In this document: positions 33,960-46,190 of the stretch, piece by piece
Layout: each line of letters starts with the position of its first letter
Position numbering within the stretch: the stretch's first letter is position 1
DNA from: Stomoxys calcitrans
Taxonomy: Eukaryota; Arthropoda; Insecta; Diptera; Muscidae
Direction of reading: 5' to 3'
NCBI RefSeq assembly: GCF_963082655.1
Contig: NC_081553.1
Span: forward strand, 44,113,260 to 44,177,259
DNA: 64,000 bases
The notes under the pieces: generated by a model
Database searches by the model: none
The model's input: only the letters and a program-made list of their open reading frames with translations
Told to the model about the DNA's origin: nothing
Program-made: the position numbers and the translations under genes

Positions 33960-35556
33960 AATACCCTCCACCATAGGATGGGGGTATACTAATTTCATCA
34001 TTCTGTTTGTAATGCCTCGTAATATGCGTCTAAGACCCCATAAAGTGTTCGTCATGTCAATTTAAGTCGATCTAGCCACGTCCGTCCGTCTGTCTGTCGA
34101 AAGCACGCTAACTTTCGAAGGAGTAAAGCTAGCCGCATGAAATTTTGCACAAATCCTTTTTTATTAGTGTAGGTCGGTTGGGATTGCACATGGGCCAGAT
34201 CGGTCCATGTTTTGATATAGCTGCTATATAAACCGATCTTGGGTCTTAACTTCTTGAGAATCTAGAGGGCGCAATTCTTATCCGATTTTATTGAAATTTT
34301 GCAGGTAGTGTTATGGTGGCACTTCCAACAACTACGCTAAGTATCTTTTGATCGGTCCATGTTTTGATATAGCTGCCATGTAAACCGATCTTGGGTCTTG
34401 ACTTTTTGAGCCTCTAGAGGGCGCAATTATCGTCCGATTTGATTGAAATTTCACACAATTTTTCAAAAGCTGTTCTAAGTATGGTTCAAATCAGCCCATA
34501 ACCTGATATAGCTGTCATCTTAACCGATCTTGGGTCTTGACTTCTAGAGCCTCTAGAGTGCGCAATTCTTATCCGATTTTATTAAAATTTTGCACGTAGT
34601 TTTTTAGTAGCAATTCCAACAATGACGCAAAGTATGATTTAAATCGGTCCATGTTTTGATATAGCTGCCATATAAACCGATCTTGGTTCTTGACTTCTTG
34701 AGCCTCTAGGGGGCGCAATTCTCGTCCGATTTTACTGAAGTTTTGCGCGTAGTGTTTTGGTATCACTTCCAATAACTATGCTAAGTATGATTCAAATCGG
34801 TTCAAAATCTGGTACAGCAGTCATATAAACCGATCTTGGTTCTTGACTTCTTGAGCCTCTAGGGAGCGCAATTCTCCTCCGTTTTGACTGAAATTTTGCA
34901 TGAGATATTTTGTTATGACTTTCAATAACTGTGTTAAGTATGAATAAAATTGGTTCATAATCTGGTATAGCTGTCATATAAACCGATCTGGGATCTTGAC
35001 TTCGTGAACCAATAGAGCGGGCAAATCTCATCCGATTTAGCTGAAATTTTGCATGAGTTATTTTGTTATGGCTTTCAATAACTGTGCTAAGTATGGCGTA
35101 AATCGGTATAGAACCTAATATAGCTGCCATATAAACCGATCTTGGGTCTTGACTTCTTGAGCCTCTAAAGGACGCAATTTTTATCTGATTTGGCAGAAAT
35201 TTTGTACAACGGCTTCTCTCATGACCTTCAACATACGTTTATAATATGGTCAGAATCGATCAATAGCTTGATACAGCTCCCATATAAACTTATCTCTCGA
35301 TTTTGCTTCTTGAGCCCCTACAAGGCGCAATTCTTATCCCAATCAACTGAAATATTACACAATGACTTCTACAATGTTCAGCATTCATTTATGGTCCGAA
35401 TCGCACTACAACTTGATATAGCTCCAATAGCGTAACAGTTCTTATTCAATATTCTATATTTGTCTAAAATACCGCGCATAGAACTCGTCAAATGCGATCA
35501 ATGGTGGAGGGTATATAAGATTCGGCCCGGCCGAACTTAGCACGCTTTTACTTGTT
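33960..35556 (+). mobile_element. Helentron-like element type B, full length
   Basis: 5' stem-loop TACCCTCCACCATAGGATG, core with GTCCGTCCGTCTGTCTGTCG and CGAAAGCACGCTAACTTTCG, about eight units, then GGTGGAGGGTATATAAG, hairpin TTCGGCCCGGCCGAA and TTAGCACGCTTTTACTTGTT. Confidence 0.75.
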
Positions 35557-35732
35557 GAAGGCTGCAGAATGATTACAACAGACGGACAGCACGCAGACAT
35601 CATTAAATCGCCTTCGAATTTTACGACGATCCGAAATATCTATACTTTGTAGGGTTGGAAATTGATATTTCGATGTGTTGCAAACGAAATAACTAAATGA
35701 GTGTACCCCCTATCTTGTGGTGTTGGGTATAA
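35557..35732 (-). mobile_element. Helentron 5' end fragment
   Basis: Core sequence and a terminal stem-loop (TACCCCCTATCTTGTGGTG...GGGTATA) in minus orientation, without repeat units. Confidence 0.5.
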
Positions 35733-37408
35733 AAAGGATGTTGAAGAGCTTAATGTACCACATTTCTGCGATATCGGATAATAAATACGCCTGTTATAGG
35801 CCCAAGACCTTAAATTGAGAGATCGCTCTATAGGGCGGTTATAACGAAATATAGAACGATCTTAACCATACTCGGTATGAATGTCGAGGGGCCTGACGCA
35901 ACTCATTGTGCCTAACTTGAGCAAAATCGTTTGATGAATTCACCTTTTATGGGCTTAAAACTTTCAAACCTTTAATCTGAAGATCGTAATCCAAAATCGT
36001 ATGGCAGCTAAATCTAAATCTAGACCGATCTGAGCAGTATTGAACAGGGATGTCGAGGAGCCCAGTACAATTCGCTGTAAGAAATTTCTGCGAAATCGGA
36101 CAATAAATGCTCTTATTATGGAGCCAAGACCTTAAATCGAGAGATCGGTCTATATGGCAGTAATATCGAAATATAGACCGGTCTTCTTCTAACTTATCCT
36201 GCCTATGGACAAACAAGTAAAAGCGTGCTAAGGTCGGCCGGGCCGAATCTTATATACCCTCCACCATGGATCGCATTTGTCGAGTTCTTTTCCCGGCATC
36301 TCTTCTTAGGCAAAAAAGGATATAAGAAAAGATTTGTTCTGCTATAAGAGCGATATCAAGATCCGGTTTTGGACCGCATTTAAATTATATGTTGGAGACC
36401 TGTCTAAAATGTCAGCCAATTCGAATAAGAATTGCACCCTTTGGGGTCTCAAGAAGTAAAATAGAGAGATTGATTTATAGTATGCCGTAATAAACATGTA
36501 TGCCGATGGTCATGAGAGAATCCGTCGTACAAAATTTCAGGCAAATCGGATAATAATTTCGACCTCTAGAGGCTCAAGAAGTCAAGATCCCAGATCGGTT
36601 TATATGACAGCTATATCAGGTTATGGACCGATTTGAACCATACTTGACACAGTTGTTGGATATAATAACAAAACACGTCGTGCCAAAATTCATTCAAATC
36701 GGATAATAATTGCGCACTCTTGAGGCTCAAGAAGTCAAGACCCAAGATCGGTTTATATGGCAGCTATATCAGATTATGGTCCGATTTGAACCATACTTGA
36801 CACAGTTTTTGGATATCAATCATACCAATCGTATAAGAATTGCGCACTCTAGAGGCTCAAGAAGTCAAGACCCAAGATCGGTTTATATGGCAGCTATATC
36901 AAAACATGGACCGATATGGCCCATTTACAATACCAACCGACCTACACTAATAAGAAGTATTTGTGTAAAATTTCAAGCGGCTAGCTTTACTCCTTCGGTA
37001 TTTAGCGTGCTTTCGACAGACAGACGGACGGATGGACGGACGGACATGGCTAGATCGACATAAAATGTCACGACGATCAAGAATATATATACTTTATGGG
37101 GTCTCAGACGAATATTTCGAGTAGTTACAATCAGAATGACGAAATTAGTATACCCCCCATTCTATGGTGGAGGGTATAAAAAGAGTCTGTGAAAACTCTC
37201 AGCTCAATATCTGTGTTTTGAAGACTGCGGCGTGATTTCAACGTACAGACGGACGGACGGACAGACGGACATGGCTAGATTGTCTAAGATTTTTACGACG
37301 ATGAAGAACATATGTATACTTTGTAGGGTCGGAAATGGATATTTCAATGTGTTGCAAATGGAATGACAAAATGAATATACCCTCTTCCATCGGTGATCCA
37401 TCGGGTAT
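35733..37408 (-). mobile_element. Helentron-like element type A, split by a type B copy
   Basis: Repeat units run from about 35740 to 36211 and stop inside the core at CCTATGGACAA. After the nested element the core resumes at 37179 with AAAAGAGTCTGTGAAAACTC and finishes with a stem-loop, TATACCCTCTTCCATCGG...GGGTATA, near 37408. The 3' terminus is missing. Confidence 0.6.
36212..37178 (-). mobile_element. Helentron-like element type B, complete nested copy of 967 bp
   Basis: Complete from AACAAGTAAAAGCGTGCTAAG with hairpin (left, 3' end) to TATACCCCCCATTCTATGG...GGGTATA (right, 5' end). The host element is interrupted inside an A run (T run on the minus strand), as expected for Helentrons that insert between two T residues without a target duplication. 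Confidence 0.75.
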
Positions 37409-37875
37409 AAAAGATGCTTAGGTAATTTGCCATTCTCGTTGCATTTCGTCATACGCAAACGTTTAGAAAACATGTTTGATTCTTTGAAACGTTTAATCGT
37501 GTAAACATGTTTGTTAGATTCTTCCTTAAACTTTAAACGAGAAGATGATGTCCACTACGAGTATGATGACAAATGCACGCATATTATTGAATTTGGACAC
37601 GTACCGCAGTAACACAAACACGTCACAGTGTGAGATGAGAAACATGGATACTTGTCCCATGGCTGTCACTTGTGCCGTGTGCGACAAGAAGATCACCTTA
37701 ACATGGTCACTTACCATTAACAACTCCTAGAAATGTAGAAAATTGAATGATAACAAAATAAATAACGAAAAAACGATAATTAAAATTGTTTTTCTTAAAA
37801 TTAAAAGCACTTTTGAAATTCACAAAAGTGTATTTCTATTTAATTCGTTTAAATTTGAATTTGTTTTTTTTTTAT
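37409..37875. other. non-repetitive segment with small open frames
   Basis: A plus frame at 37545-37730 (ends CAVCDKKITLTWSLTINNS) and another plus frame just upstream (contains REDDVHYEYDDKCTHIIEFG, then a stop) overlap. Neither has a convincing start, splice site or known domain. AT-rich DNA follows to 37875. Confidence 0.25.
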
Positions 37876-39132
37876 TATACCCACCACCGAAGGATGGGGG
37901 TATATTCATTTTGTCATTCCGTTTGCAACACATCGAAATATCCATTTCCGACCCTATAAAGTATATATATTCTTGATCAGCGTAAAAATCTAAGACGATC
38001 TAGCCATGTCCGTCCGTCTGTCCGTCTGTCTGTTGAAATCACGCTACAGTCTTTAAAAATAGAGATATTGAGCTGAAATTTTGCACAGATTCTTTTTTTG
38101 TCCATAAGCAGGTTAAGTTCGAAGATGGGCTATATCGGACTATATCTTGATATAGCCCCCATATAGACCGATCCGCCGATTTAGGGTCTTAGGCCCATAA
38201 AAGCCACATTTATTATCCGATTTTGATGAAATTCGGGGCAGTGAATTGTGTAAGGCCCATCGACATCCTTCGTTAATTTGGCTCAGATCGGTCCAGATTT
38301 GGATATAGCTGCCATATAGATCGATCCTCCGATTTATGATGTAAGGCCCATAATAGCCACATTCATTATCCGATTTTGCTGAAATTTGGGACAGTGAGAT
38401 GTGTTAGGCCCTTTGACATATTTCTTCAATTTGGTCCAGATCGGTTCAAATTTGGATATAGCTGCCATATAGACCGATTTCTTGATTTATGGTTTTGGGC
38501 CCATAAAATGCTCATTTATTGCCCGATGTCCCCGAAATTTGGAACAGTGAGTTAAGTTAAGCCCCTTGACATACTTCGGCAATATCGCACAGATCGGTCC
38601 AGATTTGGATATAGCTGCCATATAGACCGATATCTAGGTTTTAGGTTTTGGCGCCATAAAAGACGCATTAATTGTCCGATGTTGCTGAAATTTGAGACAG
38701 TGAGTTTGGTTAGGCTCTTCGACGTCCTTCTTCAATTTTGCCCAGATCAGTCCAGATTTGAATATAGCTGCCATATAGACCGATCTCTGGATTTAAGGTT
38801 TAGGGCCCATAAAAGAGGCATTTATTGTCCGATTTCGCCGAAATTTGGGACAGTGCTTAGTGTTAGGCTCTTCGACATGTTTATGCAACTTGGCCCAAAT
38901 CGATCCAGATTTGGATATAGCTGCCATGTAGACCGATATCTTGATTTAAAGTCTTGGCCCCATAAAAGGCGCATTTATAATCCAATTTCAATGAAATTTG
39001 ACACAGTTACTTATGTTCGGCTTTTCGACATCCGTGTCGTATATAGTTCAGATCGGTATGAGGTATATGAGTATAAGGATGGTGGGTATCCAAAGTTCGG
39101 CCCGGCCGAACTTTACGCCTTTTTACTTGTTT
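37876..39132 (+). mobile_element. Helentron-like element type A, full length
   Basis: 5' stem-loop TATACCCACCACCGAAGG...GGGGGTATA, core, the GTCCGTCCGTCTGTCC block near 38010, about six units, then AAGTTCGGCC/GGCCGAACTT and TACGCCTTTTTACTTGTT. Confidence 0.8.
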
Positions 39133-40085
39133 AAAGAAAATTTTGAGCAATAGAAATATCAAAATAATATTCTACCATATGTTTAGGAAATCTTCTGTTA
39201 AGGTCAAATTTCAGGAAATCTTTTTGTGAGGACTTTGTACGTTTTTTACTTTTGCTAAAATTTTCTTCATTTTACCTATACAACCCTTTTCTTTACTTAC
39301 CCTTTTCTACTACGTTCCCTTTCGCATCTTTAATAACAACTTTTAATATGTCTCAATAAACTTAGTACTTCATTTATTCAATTAATTGAAGTTATTTCAA
39401 CATTAATAATTGTAAACATCTTCTGTACAATATTGGTTTTTCAAGTGTGGTGTTGATTATACAGCTTGTAATGAATAGCATTTCCTCACTCACTTTGTTT
39501 AGGTATTAAATTGGAATTTCGTTTGGCATCTATAGCAGGGCTTTTCGTAATGATTAATAGCATCATTAGTATCAATTCCAGGAAGATGCCTGAAAAAAAA
39601 TCTCAGCTATTCCATTCACTTAGTGAGTAGATATAAAAGTACTGAAGCAGCCTGTTGATCATCAGGGGCTATGTACTTTAACGCTTAAAAATAAAGGAAG
39701 CCCATGGCAGAAATTGTTTAACAACGTTTACAGGCCTATAATTAACTCACTTTGGGAGTCAACCTAAGCCGAGCCTTATTTTTGTTGCAACCACTAAAAA
39801 GGACAGGAGAGAGAAACGATAGAAAAGAAGGGTGAAGCCTTCACAGTGTTTAGATCTCTTGTTTATATTAAAGGTAGAAAAGAGTCGTTACGGGAATTTA
39901 GTCCAATTTGTTGCCTGTCTGTCTTAGGGATTTAAAGTGAAATTGAAAAGTTGACTCTTCGTATTTTTTTAATAATCAAAAATTCGACTTTTTTTAATAA
40001 TCAAAAATTTGACTTTTTCTGATAACCAAAAAGCCGACTTTTCAACTTTTTTGGATTATCTAAAAGTTGACTTTTTTTTTATAGA
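39133..40085. other. intergenic DNA with a short tandem AAAATTCGACTTTTT motif
   Basis: No gene is supported. At about 39950-40080 an approximately 30-bp unit (TAATAATCAAAAATTCGACT and variants) is repeated four times. Each unit carries a weak palindrome around TCGACTTTT. The rest is AT-rich unique sequence. Confidence 0.4.
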
Positions 40086-41472
40086 AAACAAGTAAAATGG
40101 CATTAAGTTCGGCCGGGCCGATCTTTGGATATCCACCACCTCGGGTATATATGTAAATCTCCTTTCGTCGCAAACCGGATAACTTAAATAATATATATGT
40201 CACTATTCAATTTTGTAGAACGAAATATTTTTTCTTTTGGCAGATATATCCAATTATAAACCGATCTGATCCATATTAAGGCCGGATATGGTGAGGGTAA
40301 GAAAAACGAACTCTTTAAAATTTCTGCGAAATCGGGTGAGAAAAAAGGCTTTATGGGCCCGTATCGGCAGATCGGTCTATATGGCTGATATACCTAAATA
40401 TAGTCCGATGAAAACCATATTTTGGTCGGATCATGGGAGGCCTTAACCTCCTCACTGTTTCAGCGAAATCGAATAATAAATAAAGCCTTTATTGGCTTCA
40501 GACCCTTTATCGGCAGATCAGTCTATATGACAGCTTTATCCAAATAAAGTCCGATCTGAACCATATCTAGGTTTGCTGTCAGGAGGCTAAAATAACTCAC
40601 TGTTTAAAATTTTAGCGAAATCGGTTAAAAAATAAAGCTTTCATGGGCTTCAGACCCTTTATCGGCAGATCGGTCTATATGACAGCTATATCTTAATATA
40701 GTCTGATCTCAACCATATATAGGTCAGATGTCGGGAGGCTTAAAATAACCCACTGTTGCAAATTTCAGCGAAATCGGGTAATAAATAAAGCTTTTATGGC
40801 CTTCAGACCTTTTATCGGGGGATAGGTCTATATGGCACCTACATATAAATATGGACCGATCTAATTCATATTTAGGTCAGATATCGGGAGGCTTAAAATA
40901 ACCCACTGTTGCAAATTTCAGTGAAATCGGGTTATAAATAAAGCTTTTATGGCCTTCAGATCCTTTATCGGGAGATCGGTCTATATGACAGCTTTATCCA
41001 AATATAGTCCGATCTGAACCATATCTAGGTCGGCTGTCAGGAGGCTAAAATAACTCACTGTTTAAAATTTTAGCGAAATCGGTTAAAAAATAAAGCTTTC
41101 ATGGGCTTCAGACCCTTTATCGGCAGATCGGTCTATATGACAGCTTTATCTTTATATAGTCTGATCTCAACCATATTTAGGTCAGATGTCGGGAGGCTTA
41201 AAATAACCCACTGTTGCTGATTTCAGCGAAATCGGGTAATAAATAAAGCTTTTATGGCCTTCAGACCCTTTTTCGGGAGATCAGTCTATATGGTAGCTAT
41301 ACCTAAATATAGTCCGATCTGAACCATATTTGGGCCAGTTGTTGGGAAGCCTTAAACTACTTACTGTGTCAAATTTCAGCAAAATCGGGTGAAAAATAAA
41401 GTTATATGGGCTTTAGACGCTTTATCAGAAAATCGGTCTTTATATCAGCTGACTCCAAATATGCATGCTTTT
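40086..41472 (-). mobile_element. Helentron-like element type E
   Basis: 3' terminus AACAAGTAAAATGGCATTAAG with hairpin at the left, then eight units at 152-153 bp (marker GACCCTTTAT at 40501 and 40653, later at 41111). It stops at the type A element beginning at 41473, so its own 5' end is missing. Confidence 0.65.
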
Positions 41473-42622
41473 TATACCCACCACCGAAGGATGGTGGAAA
41501 TATCCATTTCCGACCCTATAAGGTGTATATATTCGTGATCAGCGTAAAAATCTAAGACGATCTAGCAATGTCCGTCCGTCTGTCTGTTGAAATCACACTA
41601 CAGTCTTTAAGAATAGAGATATTGAGCTGAAATTTTGCACAGATTTGTTTTTTGTCCATTAGAAGGTTAAGTTCGAAGATGGGCTATATCGGACAATATC
41701 TTGATATAGCCCCCATATAGACCGATCCGCCGATATATTGTCTTAGGCCCATAGAAGCCACATTTATTATCCGATTTTACTGAAATTTGGGACAGTGAGT
41801 TGTGTTAGGCCCTTCGACAACCTTCTTCAATTTGGCTCAGATCGCTCCAGATTTGGATATAGCTGCTATATAGACCGATCTCTCTATTAAAGGTCTTGCG
41901 CCCATAAAAGGCGCATTTATTGTCCGATTTCGCCGAAATTGGGGACAGTGAGTTGTGTTGGGCCCTTCGACATAATTCTTCAGTTTGGTTCAGATCGCTC
42001 CAGATTTGGATATAGCTGCCATATAGACCGATCTCACGATTTAAGGTTCTGGAGCTATAAAAGTCGCATTTATTGTCCGTTTTTTTCGAAATTTGGGACA
42101 GTGAGTTGTGTTGGGTCCTTCGATATCCTTCTTCAATTTGGCTTAAATCGGTCCAGATTTGGATATAGCTGCCATATAGACCGATCTCTCGATTTAAGGT
42201 TTTGGAGCCATAAAAGGCGCATTTATTGTCCGATTTCGCCGAAATTTGGGACAGTGAGTTGTGTTAGGCCCTTCGACATTCTTCTTCAATTTGTCTCAGA
42301 TCGGTCCAGATTTGTATATAGCTGCCTTATAGACCGATCTCTCGATTTACGGTTTTGGGCCCATAAATGGCGCATTTGTTGTCCGATTTCGCCGAAATTT
42401 GGGATAGAGAGTTGTGTTGGGCCCTTCATCATTCTTATTCAATTTGACACAGATCGCTCCAGAGTTAAATATAGCTGCCATATAGACCGATCTCTTGATT
42501 TAAGGTTTTGGAGCCATACAAGGCGCATTCATTGTGGTGGTATAGGTGGTTTACATATATATAACCGAGGTGGCGGATATCGAAAGTTCGGAACGGCCGT
42601 ACTTAACGCCTTTTTACTTGTT
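41473..42622 (+). mobile_element. Helentron-like element type A
   Basis: 5' stem-loop (partly deleted, TATACCCACCACCGAAGG), core, about five near-identical units, a mutated hairpin (TTCGGAACGGCCGTA) and AACGCCTTTTTACTTGTT. Because the unit length is a multiple of three, a 230-codon frame runs through the array; it is not a gene. Confidence 0.75.
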
Positions 42623-42713
42623 CATTATTAACATACGATATCTGACGTAAAAAGTCGATTGTAGCAATGGGTTTTATAAACCGTTTTTGCTTGGCATGTT
42701 CACACGATTTTTT

Positions 42714-43122
42714 ATACCCACCACCGTGGGATAGGGGGAATATTAATTTATTATACCCACCCCCATAATATAGGGGGTATATTCATTTAGTCATTCCGTT
42801 TGCAGCACATCGAAATATCCATTTCCAACCTTACAAATAATATATATTCCTGACCGTCGTAAAATTCTAACACGACTTAACGATGTCCATGTGTGTGGCC
42901 GTCCCTGTGTCTGTCAGTAGTAATCACGATACAGTCTTTAAAAATTGAGATATTAAGTTGAGATTTTGCTCAGACTCGTCAGACGGACGGACGGACATGG
43001 TTAGATTGGCGAGACAATCAAGAATGTATATACTTAATGGGGTCTTAGAGGAATATTTCAAGGTGTTACAAACGGAATGACTAGATTAGTATACCCCCAT
43101 CATATGGTGGTGGGAATAAATA
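42714..43122. mobile_element. Helentron piece with two opposed 5' ends
   Basis: Two plus-strand 5' stem-loops follow each other (42714 and about 42760). The core then turns at about 42975 into a minus-strand core (GACGGACGGACGGACATGG) and a minus-strand stem-loop ending at 43122. No 3' hairpin is present. Confidence 0.55.
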
Positions 43123-43431
43123 TGGGTTTGGTTTCCAATACACTCTAATATGAAGAGGACAATATCCCATTATAATTAATCCCCTCTGTATAGTTGGGAG
43201 TGGCCTGAAAGGACATGCGTGAGATAAGTGCAGATGCACATTTTCCCATGAACATTCCATACTGAACAGGGGCAAACTTCTCACATATCACTGACTGCTG
43301 TCCGATTTAAGTTTTAGCTCAATGAAAAGGGGCCTCTTTTTTATAGCCGAGCCCGTGCGGCATGCCGCAGATTGACATCTCTTTGGGAAGAAGTTTTTGC
43401 ATGGCAAAATACCTCTCAAATATCGCCAGCA

Positions 43432-43749
43432 TTGCAAATTGAAAATTTACTCATGCGCATTCCACTTACGAACTGGGGCAAACTTCTCACATATCACTGA
43501 GTGCTGTCCGATTTAAATCTTAAGCTCAATGATAGGGGGCCTCGTTTTTATAGCCGAGTCCGAAAGCCGTGCCGCAATGCGATACCTCTTTAGGAAGAAA
43601 TTTTAACATGGCATAGTACCTCACAAATGTCGTCAGCATTAGGAGGGGATAATCACCGCTGAACATTTTTTCTGATGTTCTCGCCAGAATTCGAACCCAG
43701 GCGTTCAGCGTCAAAGGCGAACATGCTAACCTCTGTGCTACGGTGGTGG
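43432..43749 (-). mobile_element. SINE-1 inserted into another SINE-1
   Basis: Minus-strand copy with B box on the minus strand and tail at the left, flanked by TCGCCAGCA (43423-43431) and TCACCAGCA (43750-43758), a 9-bp duplication with one mismatch. Confidence 0.7.
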
Positions 43750-43790
43750 TCACCAGCACAAAGGGGGGATAACCACTGCTCGAGAATTTT

Positions 43791-44758
43791 TATACCCACC
43801 ACCGACGGATGGGGGTATACTCATTTTGTCATTCCGTTTGCAACACATCGAAATATCCATTTCCGACCCTATAAAGTATATATATTTCTGATCAGCGTAA
43901 AAATCTAAGACGATCTAGACATGTCCGTCCGTCTGTCTGTTGAAATCACGCTACAGTCTTCAAAAATAGAGATATTGAGCTGAAACTTTGCACAGATTCT
44001 TTTTTTGTCCATAAGCAGGTTAAGTTCGAAGATGGGCTATATCGGACTATATCTTGATATAGCCCCCATATAGACAGATCCGCCGATTTAGGGCCTTAGG
44101 CCCATAAAAGCCACATTTATTATCCGATTTTGTTATAGTTTGGGACAGTGAGTTGCGTTAGGCCCTTCGACATCCTCCGTCAATTTGGCTCAGATCGGTT
44201 CATATTTGGATATAGCTGCCATATAGACCGATCCTCCGATTTAGGGTCTTAAACCCATAAAAGCCACATTTATTATCCGATTTTGCTGAAATTTGGGACA
44301 GTGAGTTGTCTTAGGCCCTTCAATATCCTCCGTCAATATGTCTCAGATCGGTTCAGATTTGGATATAGCTGCCAGACAGACCGATCCGCCGATTAAGGAT
44401 CTTAGGCCAGTAAAAGCCACATTTAATATCCGATTTTGCTGAAATTTGGGACATTGAGTTGTGTTAGGCCCTTCGACATCCTCTATCAATTTGGCTCAGA
44501 TCGGTCCAGATTTGGATATAGCTGCCATATAGACCGATCTCTCGGTTTTAGGTTTTGGGGCCAAAAAAAGCGCATTTATTGTCGGATGTTGCCGAAATTT
44601 GGGACAAAGGGTTAAGTTAAGCCCCTCCACATATTTCTGCTATGGGACATAAGGTATAAGTTTTGTACCGGATTTTGACGAAAGGTGGTTTATATATATA
44701 CCCGAGGTGGTGGGTATCCAAAGTTCGGCCTGGCCGAACTTAACGCCTTTTTACTTGT
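43791..44758 (+). mobile_element. Helentron-like element type A, complete nested copy of about 968 bp
   Basis: It runs from TATACCCACCACCGACGG (stem-loop) through the core and about four units to AAGTTCGGCC-T-GGCCGAACTT and TTTTTACTTGTT. It lies inside a SINE between GAGAATTTT and TTCAGATG, where intact SINEs have one continuous T run. This fixes both ends to within the T run and shows insertion between T residues. Confidence 0.85.
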
Positions 44759-44841
44759 TTTCAGATGTTCTCGCCACGATTCGTACCCAGGCATTTAGCG
44801 CCAAAGGCGGGCATGCTAACCTCTGCGCTCCGGTGGCCTTC

Positions 44842-46190
44842 AAGTGAGATCAGTATCGCACCATTTTCTTTAACTTACCCCCATTTGTCCACGCTTCCAA
44901 GCATTATGTATACCAAATTTATTTGTATATTTATTCCACATCTAATTCGCTTCAAAATTTATTTTAAGGTAATATTTTCAGCACAAAATCAGCACAAAAA
45001 TACAATTTGTAATGTAAATAAATCCTTTATAGATTTGAACTTTTGCTCACCCAGCATTGCACTGTGCATGTTCATCATTGAAATTCATGAAAACTATCAA
45101 GTGAGTTGTAAGGAAGGACACCTGGTTGGCTTCTAATTACGTTACCCCTGATCCAATTTAGAAGACCGTAGCGTGGTCATATTGCCAATATTGAGTTTGC
45201 ATTAAACTTAACTAAAACGATGCATATTCATTTAATAACTGAAACAAATCATGTTTTCATCACTCATTATTGGCTAGATACACGGATGTATGAGTGGACA
45301 GACGAACAGAGGGGCAGGAGGTTCTCCTACAAAGGCAACAACGGCTTGTAGCCAATACCACACCACAATAGCATCAGCAGGAGTCGAAGTGTTAAATTTA
45401 CAGCAGTAACAAAACACAAGAACCAAGCCATGGTAAAAACGTGATTCACATATCTCTAGAGATGAGAAATGATTGCCGAGGAGGATTTTTCCACTTCAGA
45501 AAGAGAGACAGGTTTTCCCCCATGTGCCATTTTTGGTAGATCAACCTGTGGCGGTGCCTCCACTGAAACGTAGACATTTCTGCACACCATTGGCAATGCA
45601 GCAAGCAGGTTCGTTCTCCCAAGTGTTACGTTTTCACATGCAGCTCTTTTGGATTCATAATTTATGGACGCCTTTCCATGTAGCAGGAAACTATAAAATA
45701 TCTTCATTTAAAAGAGAAAAAAAAGTATACAAAATGCTGGCACATAAAGACAGTCTTAGGGCCGTTGACAATAACAATTTAACCTTAAAGTGATATTCAT
45801 GTGCAAATTTAGCAAAACGGTAAGGCGTTGTATTAAAACTGTGAGGAGGAGAACAAACATCTATTGTTAGATGTAGAAAAACTGATTTTTCATGTCTACA
45901 ATGTTGAAGCGATAGTGACAGAGATAAACCTGCTGAACCAATGAATGTAAGGTGGAATATTGGGTGGCATCATCATAGATGCTATAAAGTAGAATAGACT
46001 GCATGCTAAGAATGTTAAAACACCCTGGTGTTAGTTATTAGCTTTGTCTTTCTGTCTTCGGAAGCAAAATTTTTTCAAATCTCAAACAGGCCTTTCTAAT
46101 TAGACGCATATTGGTCAACACGCCTTTAACCTTAACAACCAATGTATGTGTCTTAAGTCTTTTGATTTGTCACATGAATCCACTATTTAT
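44842..46190. other. non-repetitive intergenic block
   Basis: No convincing gene. The overlapping frames at 45456-45793 on both strands show no recognised domain or splice context. The region is AT-rich with a few short T/A runs. Confidence 0.35.

Larger units (their letters stand above)
43238..44841 (-). mobile_element. SINE-1 copy split by a second SINE and by a Helentron
   Basis: One minus-strand SINE whose parts lie at 43238-43431 (3' half), 43759-43790 (middle) and 44759-44841 (tRNA-like head with B box and A box). The parts are collinear with uninterrupted copies. It is the host of both insertions listed next. Confidence 0.75.

Noticed and set aside
38679..39134. 151-codon frame in the Helentron at 37876-39132
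   Set aside because: Same cause: in-frame 153-bp units. Many other frames in Helentron arrays fall in this group.
41939..42631. 230-codon plus-strand reading frame
   Set aside because: It is the Helentron array read in frame. The 153-bp unit is 51 codons, so stops are missed in step; the protein is a repeated 51-residue unit with no other merit.
45456..45793. Possible decayed zinc-finger gene on either strand
   Set aside because: One minus frame has a loose CxxC...H pattern, but the spacing does not fit C2H2 fingers and both strands are equally open.
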